Source: DASRFR01 sp035651455
GTDB lineage: Bacteria; Acidobacteriota; Terriglobia; Terriglobales; Acidobacteriaceae
Length of the DNA stretch: 64,000 nucleotides
NCBI GenBank assembly: GCA_035651455.1
Contig: DASRFR010000047.1
Span: 930,001 to 994,000, forward strand
Reading direction: 5' to 3'
Shown in pieces: positions 43,323 through 52,313 of this stretch. The notes beneath the pieces were generated by a model. It was not told where the DNA came from, did not search any database, and saw nothing but the letters and a program-made list of their open reading frames with translations. The translations under genes were made by a program, and so were the position numbers. The stretch's first letter is position 1. Each line of letters starts with the position of its first letter.

Positions 43323-43544
43323 ACCCGCGGAGCCGGGCAAAACACCTGGGCGTCCCCGGAGGTCCGAGCAGAATGCAAACATATATCTGGCCGGCGCGAG
43401 TGTGCGGTAGGGCGAAAGTTACGTGAGCTACTGAAACGAGTGGTGACCTCCTTTGATCGAGCCTTGCATGAGCCGCCGAAATGAAAAATAATGCGTGGGC
43501 TGCACGCGGCAGCCATCCTCTTAGCCGCTCGCGGCTGGAGGCTT

Positions 43545-45368
43545 ATGCGTCCACTACACCATCGTGATGTATCGCGCCCGGTACTCGCATTTTGCCTGGT
43601 AATCCTCTGTGGCAGTTCTCTAGCGGCGGTGGCGCAAGAAGCGCCCGTCTCGGTGGCCGCAGACATCGTCATTCAGCACGATGTCGCGATGAAAACCCGT
43701 GACGGGGTGACGCTTTACGCTGATATCTATCGCCCCAAGTCTGAGGAAAAATTCCCTGTCATCCTTATGCGGACGCCCTACGACAAGAGCGTGAGCTGGG
43801 CTGTTTCGCCGGTTTTTAAGATGGTGCCACGCGGCTACGTCGTCATCATTCAGGATGTTCGGGGCCGTTACACGTCCGGGGGAGAATGGTATCCGTTCAA
43901 GCACGAGCAGGCGGACGGCTTCGACACCGTGGAATGGGGCGCGGCGCTTCCCTATTCGAACGGCAAAGTTGGAATGATCGGAGCCTCTTACGTGGGCGCA
44001 ACCCAGATGCTCGCAGCCATCGCGCAGCCGCCGCATCTTTCCGCCATTGCGCCGAACATGACTGCCAGCAATTACCACGACGGTTGGACCTACCAGGGCG
44101 GAGCTTTCGAACAATGGTTCGATCAGAACTGGACTTCTCAACTCGCGCAAAACACGCTTCAGCGCGTCATCGAAAGAAACACAAACGCGCTGGTCGGCGT
44201 GCCCGCGCTTCCACTCGCCGATTATCCGGTATTCAACTTCGGCCAGTTGCCCGCTGACGCAAAGCTGACCGCAACAATCGCGCCGTATTATCTCGACTGG
44301 CTGGCGCATCCCGACTACGACGACTACTGGAAGCAGTGGTCTATTGAAGAGAACTTCTCGAAGATTGCAGTTCCGATGCTGCAGGTCGGCGGATGGTACG
44401 ACATATTTAATGGCGGCACGATACGCAATTACCTGGGCGCAAAAGCGCATGGAGCGACGGATGCGGCGCGTACACAGCAGCACTTGCTGATCGAGATCGG
44501 CGGGCATGCGGGGTTCGGCCGCCGCATTGGCGATGTCGACTTCGGCCCTCACGCGACGGAGAACGTCTACACGGACGTGATCCTCGACTGGTACGACTTT
44601 CTGCTGAAAGGCATTCAGAACGAATTTGCGAAAGACAAGCCGGTCAAGGTGTTTGTGATGGGGGTGAATGAATATCGCCAGGAAGACGATTGGCCGCCGC
44701 CACAAGCTGACCCAGTAAAATATTTCCTGCACTCCTCAGGCAAGGCGAATTCGCTTCGCGGTGACGGTTTCCTTTCCACCTCATCCCCGAAATCTGAGCC
44801 TGCGGACAGCTACGTTTACAATCCCGCGAACCCAGTGCCCACCATGGGAGGCCCGCTCTGCTGCGATGCGGAACACATGGAACCTGGCCCTCGTGACCAG
44901 CGCTCGGTAGAGAACCGCGACGACGTGCTGGTCTATTCCATTGGCCCTCTGCAAAGCGACTTGGAAGTCACTGGTCCGGTTACGGCCACATTGTTCGTGA
45001 AATCCTCAGCCGTGGACACTGACTTCGCGGCAAAGCTGGTCGACGTTCGACCGGACGGGTTTGCGCAAGACTTGACCGAAGGCATCCTGCGCATGCGCTA
45101 CCGCGATTCCGCCGAACGTGCTTCCTTGATGAATCCTGGCCAGATCTACCAGATTACGGTTGATCTTTGGGCTACCAGCAACGTGTTTCTCCGCGGTCAC
45201 ACGCTGCGCTTGGAGATTTCGAGCAGCAACTTTCCGCGCTTCGATCGGAACCTGAACACCGGTGAAGAGATCAAGTCAGCACACAACTTTGTCAGTGCGA
45301 CCAACACGATAGTTCACGACGTGCAGCATCCGTCGGCACTGTCCCTATCGGTGATGCCGTCGAAATAG
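43545..45368 (+). CDS. Exported CocE/NonD family hydrolase
   Basis: A 607-residue exported acyl hydrolase of the X-Pro dipeptidyl-peptidase S15/CocE family. A signal-like segment (VLAFCLVILCGSSLAAVAQ) opens the protein. The alpha/beta hydrolase core has DGVTLYADIYRP, the Ser nucleophile in GMIGASYVGATQ, the acid region in VGGWYDIFNGG, and the His in IGGHAGFGRR. The C-terminal beta-sandwich (PepX_C) begins near residue 395 and includes LFVKSSAVDTDFAAKL. Substrate range in this family runs from peptides to amides and esters. A GGAGG lies 3 nt before the ATG at 43545, rather close; an ATG at 43491 is an alternative start. Confidence 0.86.
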   Translation: MRPLHHRDVSRPVLAFCLVILCGSSLAAVAQEAPVSVAADIVIQHDVAMKTRDGVTLYADIYRPKSEEKFPVILMRTPYDKSVSWAVSPVFKMVPRGYVVIIQDVRGRYTSGGEWYPFKHEQADGFDTVEWGAALPYSNGKVGMIGASYVGATQMLAAIAQPPHLSAIAPNMTASNYHDGWTYQGGAFEQWFDQNWTSQLAQNTLQRVIERNTNALVGVPALPLADYPVFNFGQLPADAKLTATIAPYYLDWLAHPDYDDYWKQWSIEENFSKIAVPMLQVGGWYDIFNGGTIRNYLGAKAHGATDAARTQQHLLIEIGGHAGFGRRIGDVDFGPHATENVYTDVILDWYDFLLKGIQNEFAKDKPVKVFVMGVNEYRQEDDWPPPQADPVKYFLHSSGKANSLRGDGFLSTSSPKSEPADSYVYNPANPVPTMGGPLCCDAEHMEPGPRDQRSVENRDDVLVYSIGPLQSDLEVTGPVTATLFVKSSAVDTDFAAKLVDVRPDGFAQDLTEGILRMRYRDSAERASLMNPGQIYQITVDLWATSNVFLRGHTLRLEISSSNFPRFDRNLNTGEEIKSAHNFVSATNTIVHDVQHPSALSLSVMPSK

Positions 45369-45401
45369 CCTGACTATGATGTCCTTAGGAAAGTTGAAAC
45401 G

Positions 45402-46193
45402 TCAGGTTGTGGGCTTGCGCGCGTCGAGGTTCAATCGCCAGTAATCCAGCTCAAAAGGGGGTTTGTCTTGAGCGGCAAGAGCGCCAAGCTCCTGCAGGAA
45501 ACTCTGCCGATCCGCAGCGGAGGGAAGCCGCTCCAGGCGGCGGTGCAGGACGACATTGCCGATAAATTCGAGGTAACGCTCCTGATGTTCAAAACGCGTG
45601 GGAGCCGCCTCGATCCAAGTCTTGATGTCGACAAAGCCGGCGCCCCGCAAGCGAGCTGCAGCAGTATCGGCCCGTGAGAAAACCCACGGGTCTCGGTATC
45701 GGGACAAAAAAACGGCGTATTTGGGCATGGCCGAGAGAAAGTTCACGCGCTCGTGCAATCGCCTCAAATTCGGTCCGCCTCCGCACTGTGTCACCAGAAA
45801 GCCTCCGGGCTTCAGAACGGTATAGAGATTCTGAAAAAGAAGATCGTGGTCGGGAACCCAATGGAATGCGGCAGTACTGAAAATTCCGTCAAAGCGGCAA
45901 TCGAAGGGCAGGGCCAGCAGATCACAAACCACAAAATGCACTCGGTCCGTAGACGGGAGTTCCTTGCGCGCCGTGCGCAACATGTTCTCTGAGAGGTCCA
46001 CGCCGACAACCCTGCCGTTTGGCAGCTTGCGAAGCAGTTCAGCGGTGAGACGTCCGGTGCCGCAACCCGCGTCCAAAACAAGTTCGTTGCCGCGCAGGCG
46101 CAGGCGGGCGAGCACCTTCTCTCCCCAGGAATATTGAGGATCAGATACGCGCTGGTAGGTTTCAGCGTTCCACTCGCGGGAGGAAGAGGTCAT
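45402..46193 (-). CDS. Class I SAM-dependent methyltransferase, trans-aconitate type
   Basis: A 263-residue methyltransferase. Motif I is VLDAGCGTGRLTAELL, motif II VVGVDLSENML, and IFSTAAFHWVPDHD is the motif after which trans-aconitate 2-methyltransferase (Tam) relatives are recognised. The product and partner are unknown. It lies 82 bp downstream of the cystathionine lyase gene on the same strand, and its by-product SAH would be handled by AhcY. The sequence alone does not separate Tam from small-molecule methyltransferases of similar architecture. Confidence 0.83.
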   Translation of the reverse strand: MTSSSREWNAETYQRVSDPQYSWGEKVLARLRLRGNELVLDAGCGTGRLTAELLRKLPNGRVVGVDLSENMLRTARKELPSTDRVHFVVCDLLALPFDCRFDGIFSTAAFHWVPDHDLLFQNLYTVLKPGGFLVTQCGGGPNLRRLHERVNFLSAMPKYAVFLSRYRDPWVFSRADTAAARLRGAGFVDIKTWIEAAPTRFEHQERYLEFIGNVVLHRRLERLPSAADRQSFLQELGALAAQDKPPFELDYWRLNLDARKPTT

Positions 46194-46275
46194 GCCTCAT
46201 CACCGTGAAAACGGGAAATCGCATTGCCGAGCTTCGCCCCCACCACAGGGTCAGGGAACGACACTCGGCTACGAT

Positions 46276-47433
46276 TCACATGACCGCCAGAGCCTGGTCT
46301 AGATCGGCGATCAGATCGTCGACATCTTCGATACCAACCGAGATGCGAACCAGGCCGTCGGTGATGCCAATCGCCTTTCTCCCCTTCTCGCCGAGCGCTG
46401 CGTGGGTCATGGTAGCGGGGTGGGAGATGAGGGTTTCCACTCCGCCCAAAGATTCGCCGAAGGAGCACAGGCGCACTTTCTTCAACATCTTCCTGGCATT
46501 TGAAAGTGAGCCGGTCTCGAAAGTGATCATGGCGCCGAAGCCGGACATCTGCTGCTCAGCGAGTTCATGCTGCGGATGGACCGGCAGTCCGGGATAGAAG
46601 ACCTTGTGTACTTTTTTGTGACGGGACAGGAAATCGGCAATGCGGCCGCCATTTTTGTCGTGCTGCTGCATGCGAACGGCGAGCGTCTTTACTCCACGCA
46701 GAACCAGCCAGCACTCGAAGGGAGAAAGAATGGCGCCGGAAGTTTTCTGCAGAAACGCGAGCTTCTCGGCCTGGTCGGCGCGGGTGCAGACCACAACTCC
46801 GCCAAGGCCGTCACTGTGGCCGTTGAGGAACTTGGTAGTGGAGTGCACGACCATGTCAGCGCCCAGCGCAATTGGCTGCTGGAAGTACGGCGACATGAAA
46901 GTGTTGTCGACGACGAGATCAATTTTCCTGCGGCGGCATATTGCGCTAACAGCGCGCAAGTCGGTGATCGACATCAATGGATTCGTCGGCGTCTCCACGT
47001 AGACCATGCGCGTCTGCTTGCGGATCGCCCGCTCCACATTGCCGGCCACGGATGTATCAACGTAGGTGAATTCGAGGCCGAAGTCGACGAGTACCTGGTT
47101 GAACAACCTGGGGACACCACCATAGAGGTCATGGCCACAGACGATGTGGTCACCCGATTTGAGAAGCATGGTAATGGCGTGAATCGCCGCCATGCCGCTG
47201 GAGAAAACGCGGGCCGCGACGCCGCCCTCCAGCGACGCAAGATTCTCTTCCAAGCGCGTCCGCGTCGGATTCGAAACCCGGGAGTATTCGTATCCCTTGT
47301 TCTTGCCAAGCTCTTCCTGGACGTAGGTGGAGGTCGGGTAAATGGGAACCGAGACTGCACCCGTGAGGGGATCAGGTTCCTGCCCGGTGTGAATCGCGCG
47401 AGTGGCGAAGGCGAGCGATGGTGATTTGGCCAT
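46276..47433 (-). CDS. Cystathionine gamma-lyase/synthase
   Basis: A 385-residue PLP enzyme of the Cys/Met metabolism family. The PLP lysine is Lys201 in VVHSTTKFLNGHSD; SRVSNPTRTRLEENLASLEG (51-70) and CSFGESLGGVETLISHP are family signatures. The last of these occurs in both cystathionine gamma-lyase (which releases cysteine) and gamma-synthase (which makes cystathionine). It is 100 bp downstream of the cysK-like gene, so reverse transsulfuration, with cystathionine cleaved to cysteine, is favoured. The frame is open to 47550, but the ATG at 47433 precedes the conserved N-terminus. Confidence 0.88.
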   Translation of the reverse strand: MAKSPSLAFATRAIHTGQEPDPLTGAVSVPIYPTSTYVQEELGKNKGYEYSRVSNPTRTRLEENLASLEGGVAARVFSSGMAAIHAITMLLKSGDHIVCGHDLYGGVPRLFNQVLVDFGLEFTYVDTSVAGNVERAIRKQTRMVYVETPTNPLMSITDLRAVSAICRRRKIDLVVDNTFMSPYFQQPIALGADMVVHSTTKFLNGHSDGLGGVVVCTRADQAEKLAFLQKTSGAILSPFECWLVLRGVKTLAVRMQQHDKNGGRIADFLSRHKKVHKVFYPGLPVHPQHELAEQQMSGFGAMITFETGSLSNARKMLKKVRLCSFGESLGGVETLISHPATMTHAALGEKGRKAIGITDGLVRISVGIEDVDDLIADLDQALAVM

Positions 47434-47533
47434 GAGTAGACTTTCTGTCCTCGATTGCGAATGATGCGATGAAGGTAGTTTTACAAGTTGGCAGGCACTT
47501 CGCGCCGCCAACAACGCGGCGTCGTGGCTGCGA

Positions 47534-48487
47534 TCAAATCCCGCCTTCAAAGATCTTCTTTGATAAGTAGCGCTCGGCGGAGTCAGGGATCATCGTGACT
47601 ACACGCTTCCCGGGCCCCAGGCGGCGAGCGATCTCCAAAGACGCTGAAACGTTCGCGCCGCCACTCGAACCGGCGAGCACACCTTCTTGCGCAGCCAGAC
47701 GCTTCACCATGCCGAATGCTTTGTCGTCGGAGACCATCATGATCTCGTCGCAGACGGAAGGATCGAAATTTTTCGGGATAAAGCTGGCGCCGATGCCTTC
47801 GACCTTGTGCGGTCCGGGAGGGCCTCCTCCCAGCACAGAACCTTGCGTTTCTACCGCGACGGTTAGCACCTTCGGCAGTCGTTCCTTCATGTAACGCGCA
47901 ATCCCGGTGAAGGTTCCCGCGGTGCCCGATCCGATTACGACTGCGTCGAGCAGACCTTCCATCTGCTCGAGAATTTCATGTGCGGTGGTGGCGAAGTGAT
48001 AATCAGGGTTTGCAGGATTTTCGAACTGCGCCGCCATGAAGGCGTTGGGATCGGAAGCGGCAAGCTCTTTCGCCCGCTTGATTGCGCCGGCCATGCCCTC
48101 CGCGTCAGGAGTGCGTGTGACCTCGGCGCCGAGCGCCCGCATGATCATCACCTTCTCCTCTGAGAAACGTTCCGGGACAAAGAGCCGGACCTTGTATCCG
48201 CTGTTGACACCGATCAGCGCCAGGCCAATCCCCGTGTTGCCTGCGGTGGCCTCGACGATAGTGCCGCCAGGACGAAGCATGCCCTCGTTCTCGGCACGGC
48301 GGATGATTCCGATTGCGGCGCGGTCTTTCACGCTGCCACCGGGATTTAGATATTCCAGTTTGGCGAAGACATCAGCGAAACCCTTCGGGGTAATCCGCTT
48401 CAGCTGAAGCATCGGAGTTTCGCCCACCAGGTGGGTAATGTCATCAGCAATACGGAGGTGGGTACCGTCAACAATTTTTGTGCGCAC
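47534..48487 (-). CDS. cysK: Cysteine synthase or cystathionine beta-synthase-type enzyme
   Basis: A 317-residue PLP enzyme of the O-acetylserine sulfhydrylase group. The PLP lysine is Lys54 (NPGGSVKDRAAIG), the asparagine loop is TAGNTGIGLA, and the phosphate loop is GSGTAGTFTG. Its pairing with a cystathionine lyase, as in the Bacillus mccAB operon, makes cystathionine beta-synthase (serine or O-acetylserine plus homocysteine) a credible alternative to cysteine synthase. No CBS regulatory domain is present. The start is GTG at 48487; TACCCT lies 5 nt upstream and there is no Shine-Dalgarno sequence. Confidence 0.85.
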   Translation of the reverse strand: MRTKIVDGTHLRIADDITHLVGETPMLQLKRITPKGFADVFAKLEYLNPGGSVKDRAAIGIIRRAENEGMLRPGGTIVEATAGNTGIGLALIGVNSGYKVRLFVPERFSEEKVMIMRALGAEVTRTPDAEGMAGAIKRAKELAASDPNAFMAAQFENPANPDYHFATTAHEILEQMEGLLDAVVIGSGTAGTFTGIARYMKERLPKVLTVAVETQGSVLGGGPPGPHKVEGIGASFIPKNFDPSVCDEIMMVSDDKAFGMVKRLAAQEGVLAGSSGGANVSASLEIARRLGPGKRVVTMIPDSAERYLSKKIFEGGI

Positions 48488-48556
48488 GCTACAGGGTACG
48501 GAAGCGAAGGCGGGTCGTCAATCTGGTTGGTCGTTTGTCGCGCTAAGCGGTACGCC

Positions 48557-49666
48557 TCACGGGTTGGAAGCCGACGCGCGTTCCTGCCCGGCGTAGTAAC
48601 CGCTCTTGGTGCGCACCGTGAGCTTGCCGTATCCGTGAGCGCGAGCATCGACTTTGACCTGGCGATAACCACCCGCGCTCTTGGGAGTTGTAGGCTTATA
48701 GCCGATCGTATATTGGTTGCGGATGTCGTGAGCCACGGTGCGGCTGATGGAATCTACTTCGTCGAGCGTACGTGGAAAGAAAGCCATACCGCCGGTGCGG
48801 TCAGACATAGTTTCGAGGGCTCGGCGGGCGCGGCGCGCCTTCTCTTCCCCCAAAATTCCGATGGAGTAAACCGTCGGACCATTCTCTTCCTGCAGGCGGT
48901 GTACTGCGGCTTCCAGCGACTCGCGGCTGGCGTTGTCTTCTCCATCTGTGACTACGAAAACGACCTTGCGCTCCAGTCGCGCGTTTTTCTTCAGGTGGTC
49001 GGCTGATGCGACTACGGCGTCGTAAAGCGCAGTCCCTCCCCGGGCTTCGATCTTCTCAAGGGCCTCGCGTAGTTGGTTGATGTTCGAGGTGAAATCCTGG
49101 TCAAGGTAGTATTCGTCGTTGAAATTGACCACGAACACCTGATCGTTTGGATTGCTGGAACGCACCAAATTCAAGGCCGCTTGATTCACCTTCTGACGCT
49201 TCTCCCGCATTGAACCGGAGTTGTCGATGACAATCGCCATGGCTACGGGAATATCTTCGTGACGAAACGAAGTGATGGTCTGAGGAGTCCCATTCTCAAA
49301 AACGGTAAATGCATTTTTATCAAGATTGGTGACCAGATGCTGCTTGTCATCGACCACGGTAGCGTGAAGGACGACTTCGTCCACTTCCTTCTTGAATACG
49401 AAGACATCCCCATTGTTGTTGTCAGGCGACTGCTGTAAGGGCGGTTGTGCCGCATCCGGCGCTTGCGAAGGCGACTGCTCCGCGGAAGCGGGAGAAGATT
49501 GCGGAGACACCGCGGGGGCCTGGGTAGATTCCGGGGGAGTTGTACTCGCTGGGGCGGGCGCCTGGGTGCCGGCAGGAGCGCTGGTGTTCTGGGCCACTCC
49601 GAGTGTTGCAAACGTGATGAGAAGGATCAGGAAGAACGGGAAAACATAGTTATTCCGACGGAGCAT
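48557..49666 (-). CDS. Exported VWFA-related acidobacterial protein, second of a pair
   Basis: A 369-residue exported protein with a von Willebrand A domain. Residues 1-26 are a signal peptide (VFPFFLILLITFATLGVAQ). Residues 27-95 are Pro/Ala/Gln-rich. The VWA domain has the MIDAS motif DNSGSM (in VIDNSGSMREK), with VVTDGEDNAS later and the end phrase YTIGYKPTTPK. This is the acidobacterial VWFA family (TIGR03436 type). It overlaps the gene before it by 17 bp, so the two are probably translated in series. Ligand unknown. Confidence 0.85.
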   Translation of the reverse strand: MLRRNNYVFPFFLILLITFATLGVAQNTSAPAGTQAPAPASTTPPESTQAPAVSPQSSPASAEQSPSQAPDAAQPPLQQSPDNNNGDVFVFKKEVDEVVLHATVVDDKQHLVTNLDKNAFTVFENGTPQTITSFRHEDIPVAMAIVIDNSGSMREKRQKVNQAALNLVRSSNPNDQVFVVNFNDEYYLDQDFTSNINQLREALEKIEARGGTALYDAVVASADHLKKNARLERKVVFVVTDGEDNASRESLEAAVHRLQEENGPTVYSIGILGEEKARRARRALETMSDRTGGMAFFPRTLDEVDSISRTVAHDIRNQYTIGYKPTTPKSAGGYRQVKVDARAHGYGKLTVRTKSGYYAGQERASASNP

Positions 49667-50666
49667 AGTATCCAGTCTTGGCATATACACGGAGCGGCGG
49701 GAGTCCTTTCGGAGGATTCAGCTTTACTTTAATCTTACGCCATTTGCCGTCCTTGCTTCCGTTTTTTGGACGGTATCCGAGTACATATTGGTTGCGTAGC
49801 TCAATACCAATCTTTGTAGCCACGTCTGCCAAGTCGTTTGGATTGTCGATGGTAAAGGACCGCCCACCAGTGAGTTCCGTGATTTCGCTCAGCAGGGCGG
49901 GGCCGAGGCGCTCTTCTTCCGTCGGGAAATAATGATCGTAGATGCCGATCGCGTAGATGAGGACGTCGGCTTCCTTGACCATGGATTTGATCTCGCCCTC
50001 GGTATAACGGCTGTGATTATCGCCGCCGTCAGAGATGATCAGCAGAGCTTTCTTTGTGTACTTGGCCTGGCGCATCTTGCTGATTCCGAGATAGATGGCA
50101 TCCAGCAGTGCGGTGCGTCCCTTGGGCACGGTGTAGACCAGCTTTCCCTGGATGTCTTCGATCGAGCTGGTGAAATCGGAGACCTCTTCCGGCTTGTCCG
50201 CAAAAGTGATCATGAAGAACTCGTCTTGCGGATTGGCTGTCTTGAAGAACTCGATGACGGCCTCACGAGCACGCTCGATTTTGCTGCTCATGCTGCCGCT
50301 CATGTCGAAAATCACGCCGAGGGAAACGGGCGCATCTTCGCTGGAGAAGGTCCTGATGTCCTGCGCTTCTTTACCCTCAAAGACCTCAAAGTTCTCCTTG
50401 TCCAGGCCGGTAACCAGACGGTTCATGGGGTCGGTAATGGTGACTGGTACCAGCACCATATCGACTTCCGACTTAAAAGGCTTGGTATGCGTTCTCAAGG
50501 CGGGGTCGACCAGGTCAATCGCCTTCGGGGGCGCTGGGGCCTGGACGCGTGGGGTCACGTGGACATCATTCACGTCGCCGGTTTGAGCCGATGCCAAGGG
50601 GCAGCAGGCGAACAGAGCGAAACTGAGAACACAGATACATAGGGAAACGCGATTCCTGCACAGCAT
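49650..50666 (-). CDS. Exported VWFA-related acidobacterial protein, first of a pair
   Basis: A 338-residue exported protein with the same layout as the next one. The signal peptide is at 1-27 (LCICVLSFALFACCPLASA). The MIDAS motif is DMSGSM (FDMSGSMSSKIERA), the second loop holds GRTALLDAIYLG and ISDGGDNHS, and the tail reads YVLGYRPKNGS. The region before the VWA domain contains VTITDPMNRLVTGLDKENFEVFEG, typical of the acidobacterial VWFA family. The open frame continues to 50879, but the ATG at 50666 gives the signal peptide and an AGGGA box. Probably a periplasmic metal-dependent binding protein. Confidence 0.85.
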   Translation of the reverse strand: MLCRNRVSLCICVLSFALFACCPLASAQTGDVNDVHVTPRVQAPAPPKAIDLVDPALRTHTKPFKSEVDMVLVPVTITDPMNRLVTGLDKENFEVFEGKEAQDIRTFSSEDAPVSLGVIFDMSGSMSSKIERAREAVIEFFKTANPQDEFFMITFADKPEEVSDFTSSIEDIQGKLVYTVPKGRTALLDAIYLGISKMRQAKYTKKALLIISDGGDNHSRYTEGEIKSMVKEADVLIYAIGIYDHYFPTEEERLGPALLSEITELTGGRSFTIDNPNDLADVATKIGIELRNQYVLGYRPKNGSKDGKWRKIKVKLNPPKGLPPLRVYAKTGYYAPSE

Positions 50667-50963
50667 AGTCCCTACTTGGGTCCTGGAAGGGGCCGGCGGA
50701 CAAGTCCGAACTAAAAGGTTGGGCGGTGATGACCCGCGCCCACTCTGGCGGGCCATAAGTTCCTCGTTGCCGCTGATACTACCATAGCGATCTGCCAGGA
50801 GCTTCAGCTTTTTCTCTGTACTTCGATGCCCCGCGACACTCATGTGGTGGTCTCTCCGAATGCGCAGATTTTTGCGCATTTCCGTGACGTCGTGTACACC
50901 GTGATCGCTGCCCGGGACCGAGGCAGGAGGCGCCGCCGTGACTTGCTACAATGCAAAGTTCCC
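50667..50963. other. Divergent region, VWFA pair / DUF1015
   Basis: 297 bp between divergent starts. The plus side ends in TGCTACAAT, an extended -10-like box, 11 nt before the DUF1015 start. I see no separate gene. Confidence 0.4.
50947..50952 (+). promoter_or_regulatory. TANNAT box before the DUF1015 gene
   Basis: TACAAT, with TG one base before it (an extended -10 look), ends 11 nt before the ATG; no Shine-Dalgarno sequence. Confidence 0.45.
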
Positions 50964-52313
50964 ATGGCCAACATACTTCCCTTTCGCGCGCTGCGCTATG
51001 ATCCCGCGCGGGTGAGGCTGGCGCACGTACTCACCCAGCCTTACGACAAGATCACCCCGCAAATGCAGGACCACTATTACGACGCCAGTCCCTACAACCT
51101 GGTTCGCATCATTTTGGGTAAACGGGAACCCGGCGACCGCCCGGGTAATGACGTCTATAGCCGCGCCGCGCAGTGTTTTCATGACTGGCGCCGGGACGGC
51201 ATTTTGGCCCAAGACGCGGAACCCGCTATTTACGCCTACTCTCAGCTGTTTAGGGCGCCGGGGCAGGGGGAAGAGTTGGAGCGCTGGGGATTCATTGGAC
51301 TGGGCCGGATTGAAGACTACTCGGCGGGGGTGGTTTTTCGGCACGAGCAGACGCTGGCCAAGCCCAAGGCCGATCGCCTGGAGTTGCTACGCGCCACAAG
51401 AGGGCACTTCGGCCAGATCTTCATGTTGTACGAAGATACCGGCAACATTGAGGCACGTCTTAAATCGCAAGCTACGCCGGATATAGAGGTGCGCGATGAA
51501 TACAGTGTCCTGCACCGCGTGTGGAGGATCTCGGATCGCGACACCGTAGCTTTCGTCAGGGAGCAAATGCGCGACAAGCGGTTGATCATTGCCGATGGCC
51601 ATCACCGCTACGAGACGGCATTGACCTACCGCAATGAGCGGCGGACGGCGCACGGGGCGGCGGCGGGAGCCAACTCGGGCATATCCGTGAGCAGGGACAC
51701 CGCCAACGCCCCTTATCATATCGCTCCTTATGAATACGTCATGATGACGTTCATTAACATGAACGCACGGGGATTGTTGATCCTGCCCACGCATCGCGTG
51801 GTACACAGCTTGCCGTCGTTTTCCGCGGGTACTTTCGCAACCAAAGCGGGAAAATATTTTGAGCTGCAGGAAGTGAGTGGCAGCGTGGATCCGCAAAGAT
51901 TGACGGAAATGCTACGGGACGCGGGGCGTGCTGGGACTGCGCTGCTAGCCGTCACTCAAGATCGCATTTTCCTCCTAAAAAATCCCAAGCCCGCCGCGGA
52001 AGAAATATTCCAGGGCCTTTCGTCGCAGCAACGCGAACTGGATGTGGTCCAACTACATCGTTGCTTAGTTGAGGGGGTCTTAGCATTATCGGAGGAATCG
52101 ATCCGCAACCAGCAAAATATCAGCTATGTGCGTGACGCCAGTGAGGCGCTGCAAAAGGTCAGAACCGGAAACGTGAATGCGGTCTTTCTCATGAATCCGG
52201 CGCGCATGCAGCAGGTGCGGGACATCGCGTTTGCGGGCGAAGTCTTGCCCCAGAAATCCACCGATTTCTATCCCAAGCTGCTGAGTGGGCTCACCATTTA
52301 TGCGCTGGAATAA
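50964..52313 (+). CDS. DUF1015 family protein
   Basis: A 449-residue cytoplasmic protein of the DUF1015 family. The N-terminal signature ILPFRALRYDPARVRL, with VLTQPYDKITPQMQ and DASPYNLVRIILG, is present. ADGHHRYETALTYRNE, the best conserved motif of the family, is at about residue 210. The C-terminal third contains FLMNPARMQQV, also typical. No activity is firmly known for the family. The next gene overlaps its end by 14 bp, so translation coupling is likely. The ATG at 50964 is the family start. Confidence 0.86.
   Translation: MANILPFRALRYDPARVRLAHVLTQPYDKITPQMQDHYYDASPYNLVRIILGKREPGDRPGNDVYSRAAQCFHDWRRDGILAQDAEPAIYAYSQLFRAPGQGEELERWGFIGLGRIEDYSAGVVFRHEQTLAKPKADRLELLRATRGHFGQIFMLYEDTGNIEARLKSQATPDIEVRDEYSVLHRVWRISDRDTVAFVREQMRDKRLIIADGHHRYETALTYRNERRTAHGAAAGANSGISVSRDTANAPYHIAPYEYVMMTFINMNARGLLILPTHRVVHSLPSFSAGTFATKAGKYFELQEVSGSVDPQRLTEMLRDAGRAGTALLAVTQDRIFLLKNPKPAAEEIFQGLSSQQRELDVVQLHRCLVEGVLALSEESIRNQQNISYVRDASEALQKVRTGNVNAVFLMNPARMQQVRDIAFAGEVLPQKSTDFYPKLLSGLTIYALE

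Noticed and set aside
43620..44732. Minus-strand frame of 370 codons inside the CocE gene
   Set aside because: It runs antisense to a gene with an intact catalytic triad and matches no family.
46567..47424. Plus-strand frame of 285 codons over the cystathionine lyase gene
   Set aside because: It is complementary to a gene with conserved PLP motifs; no family features.
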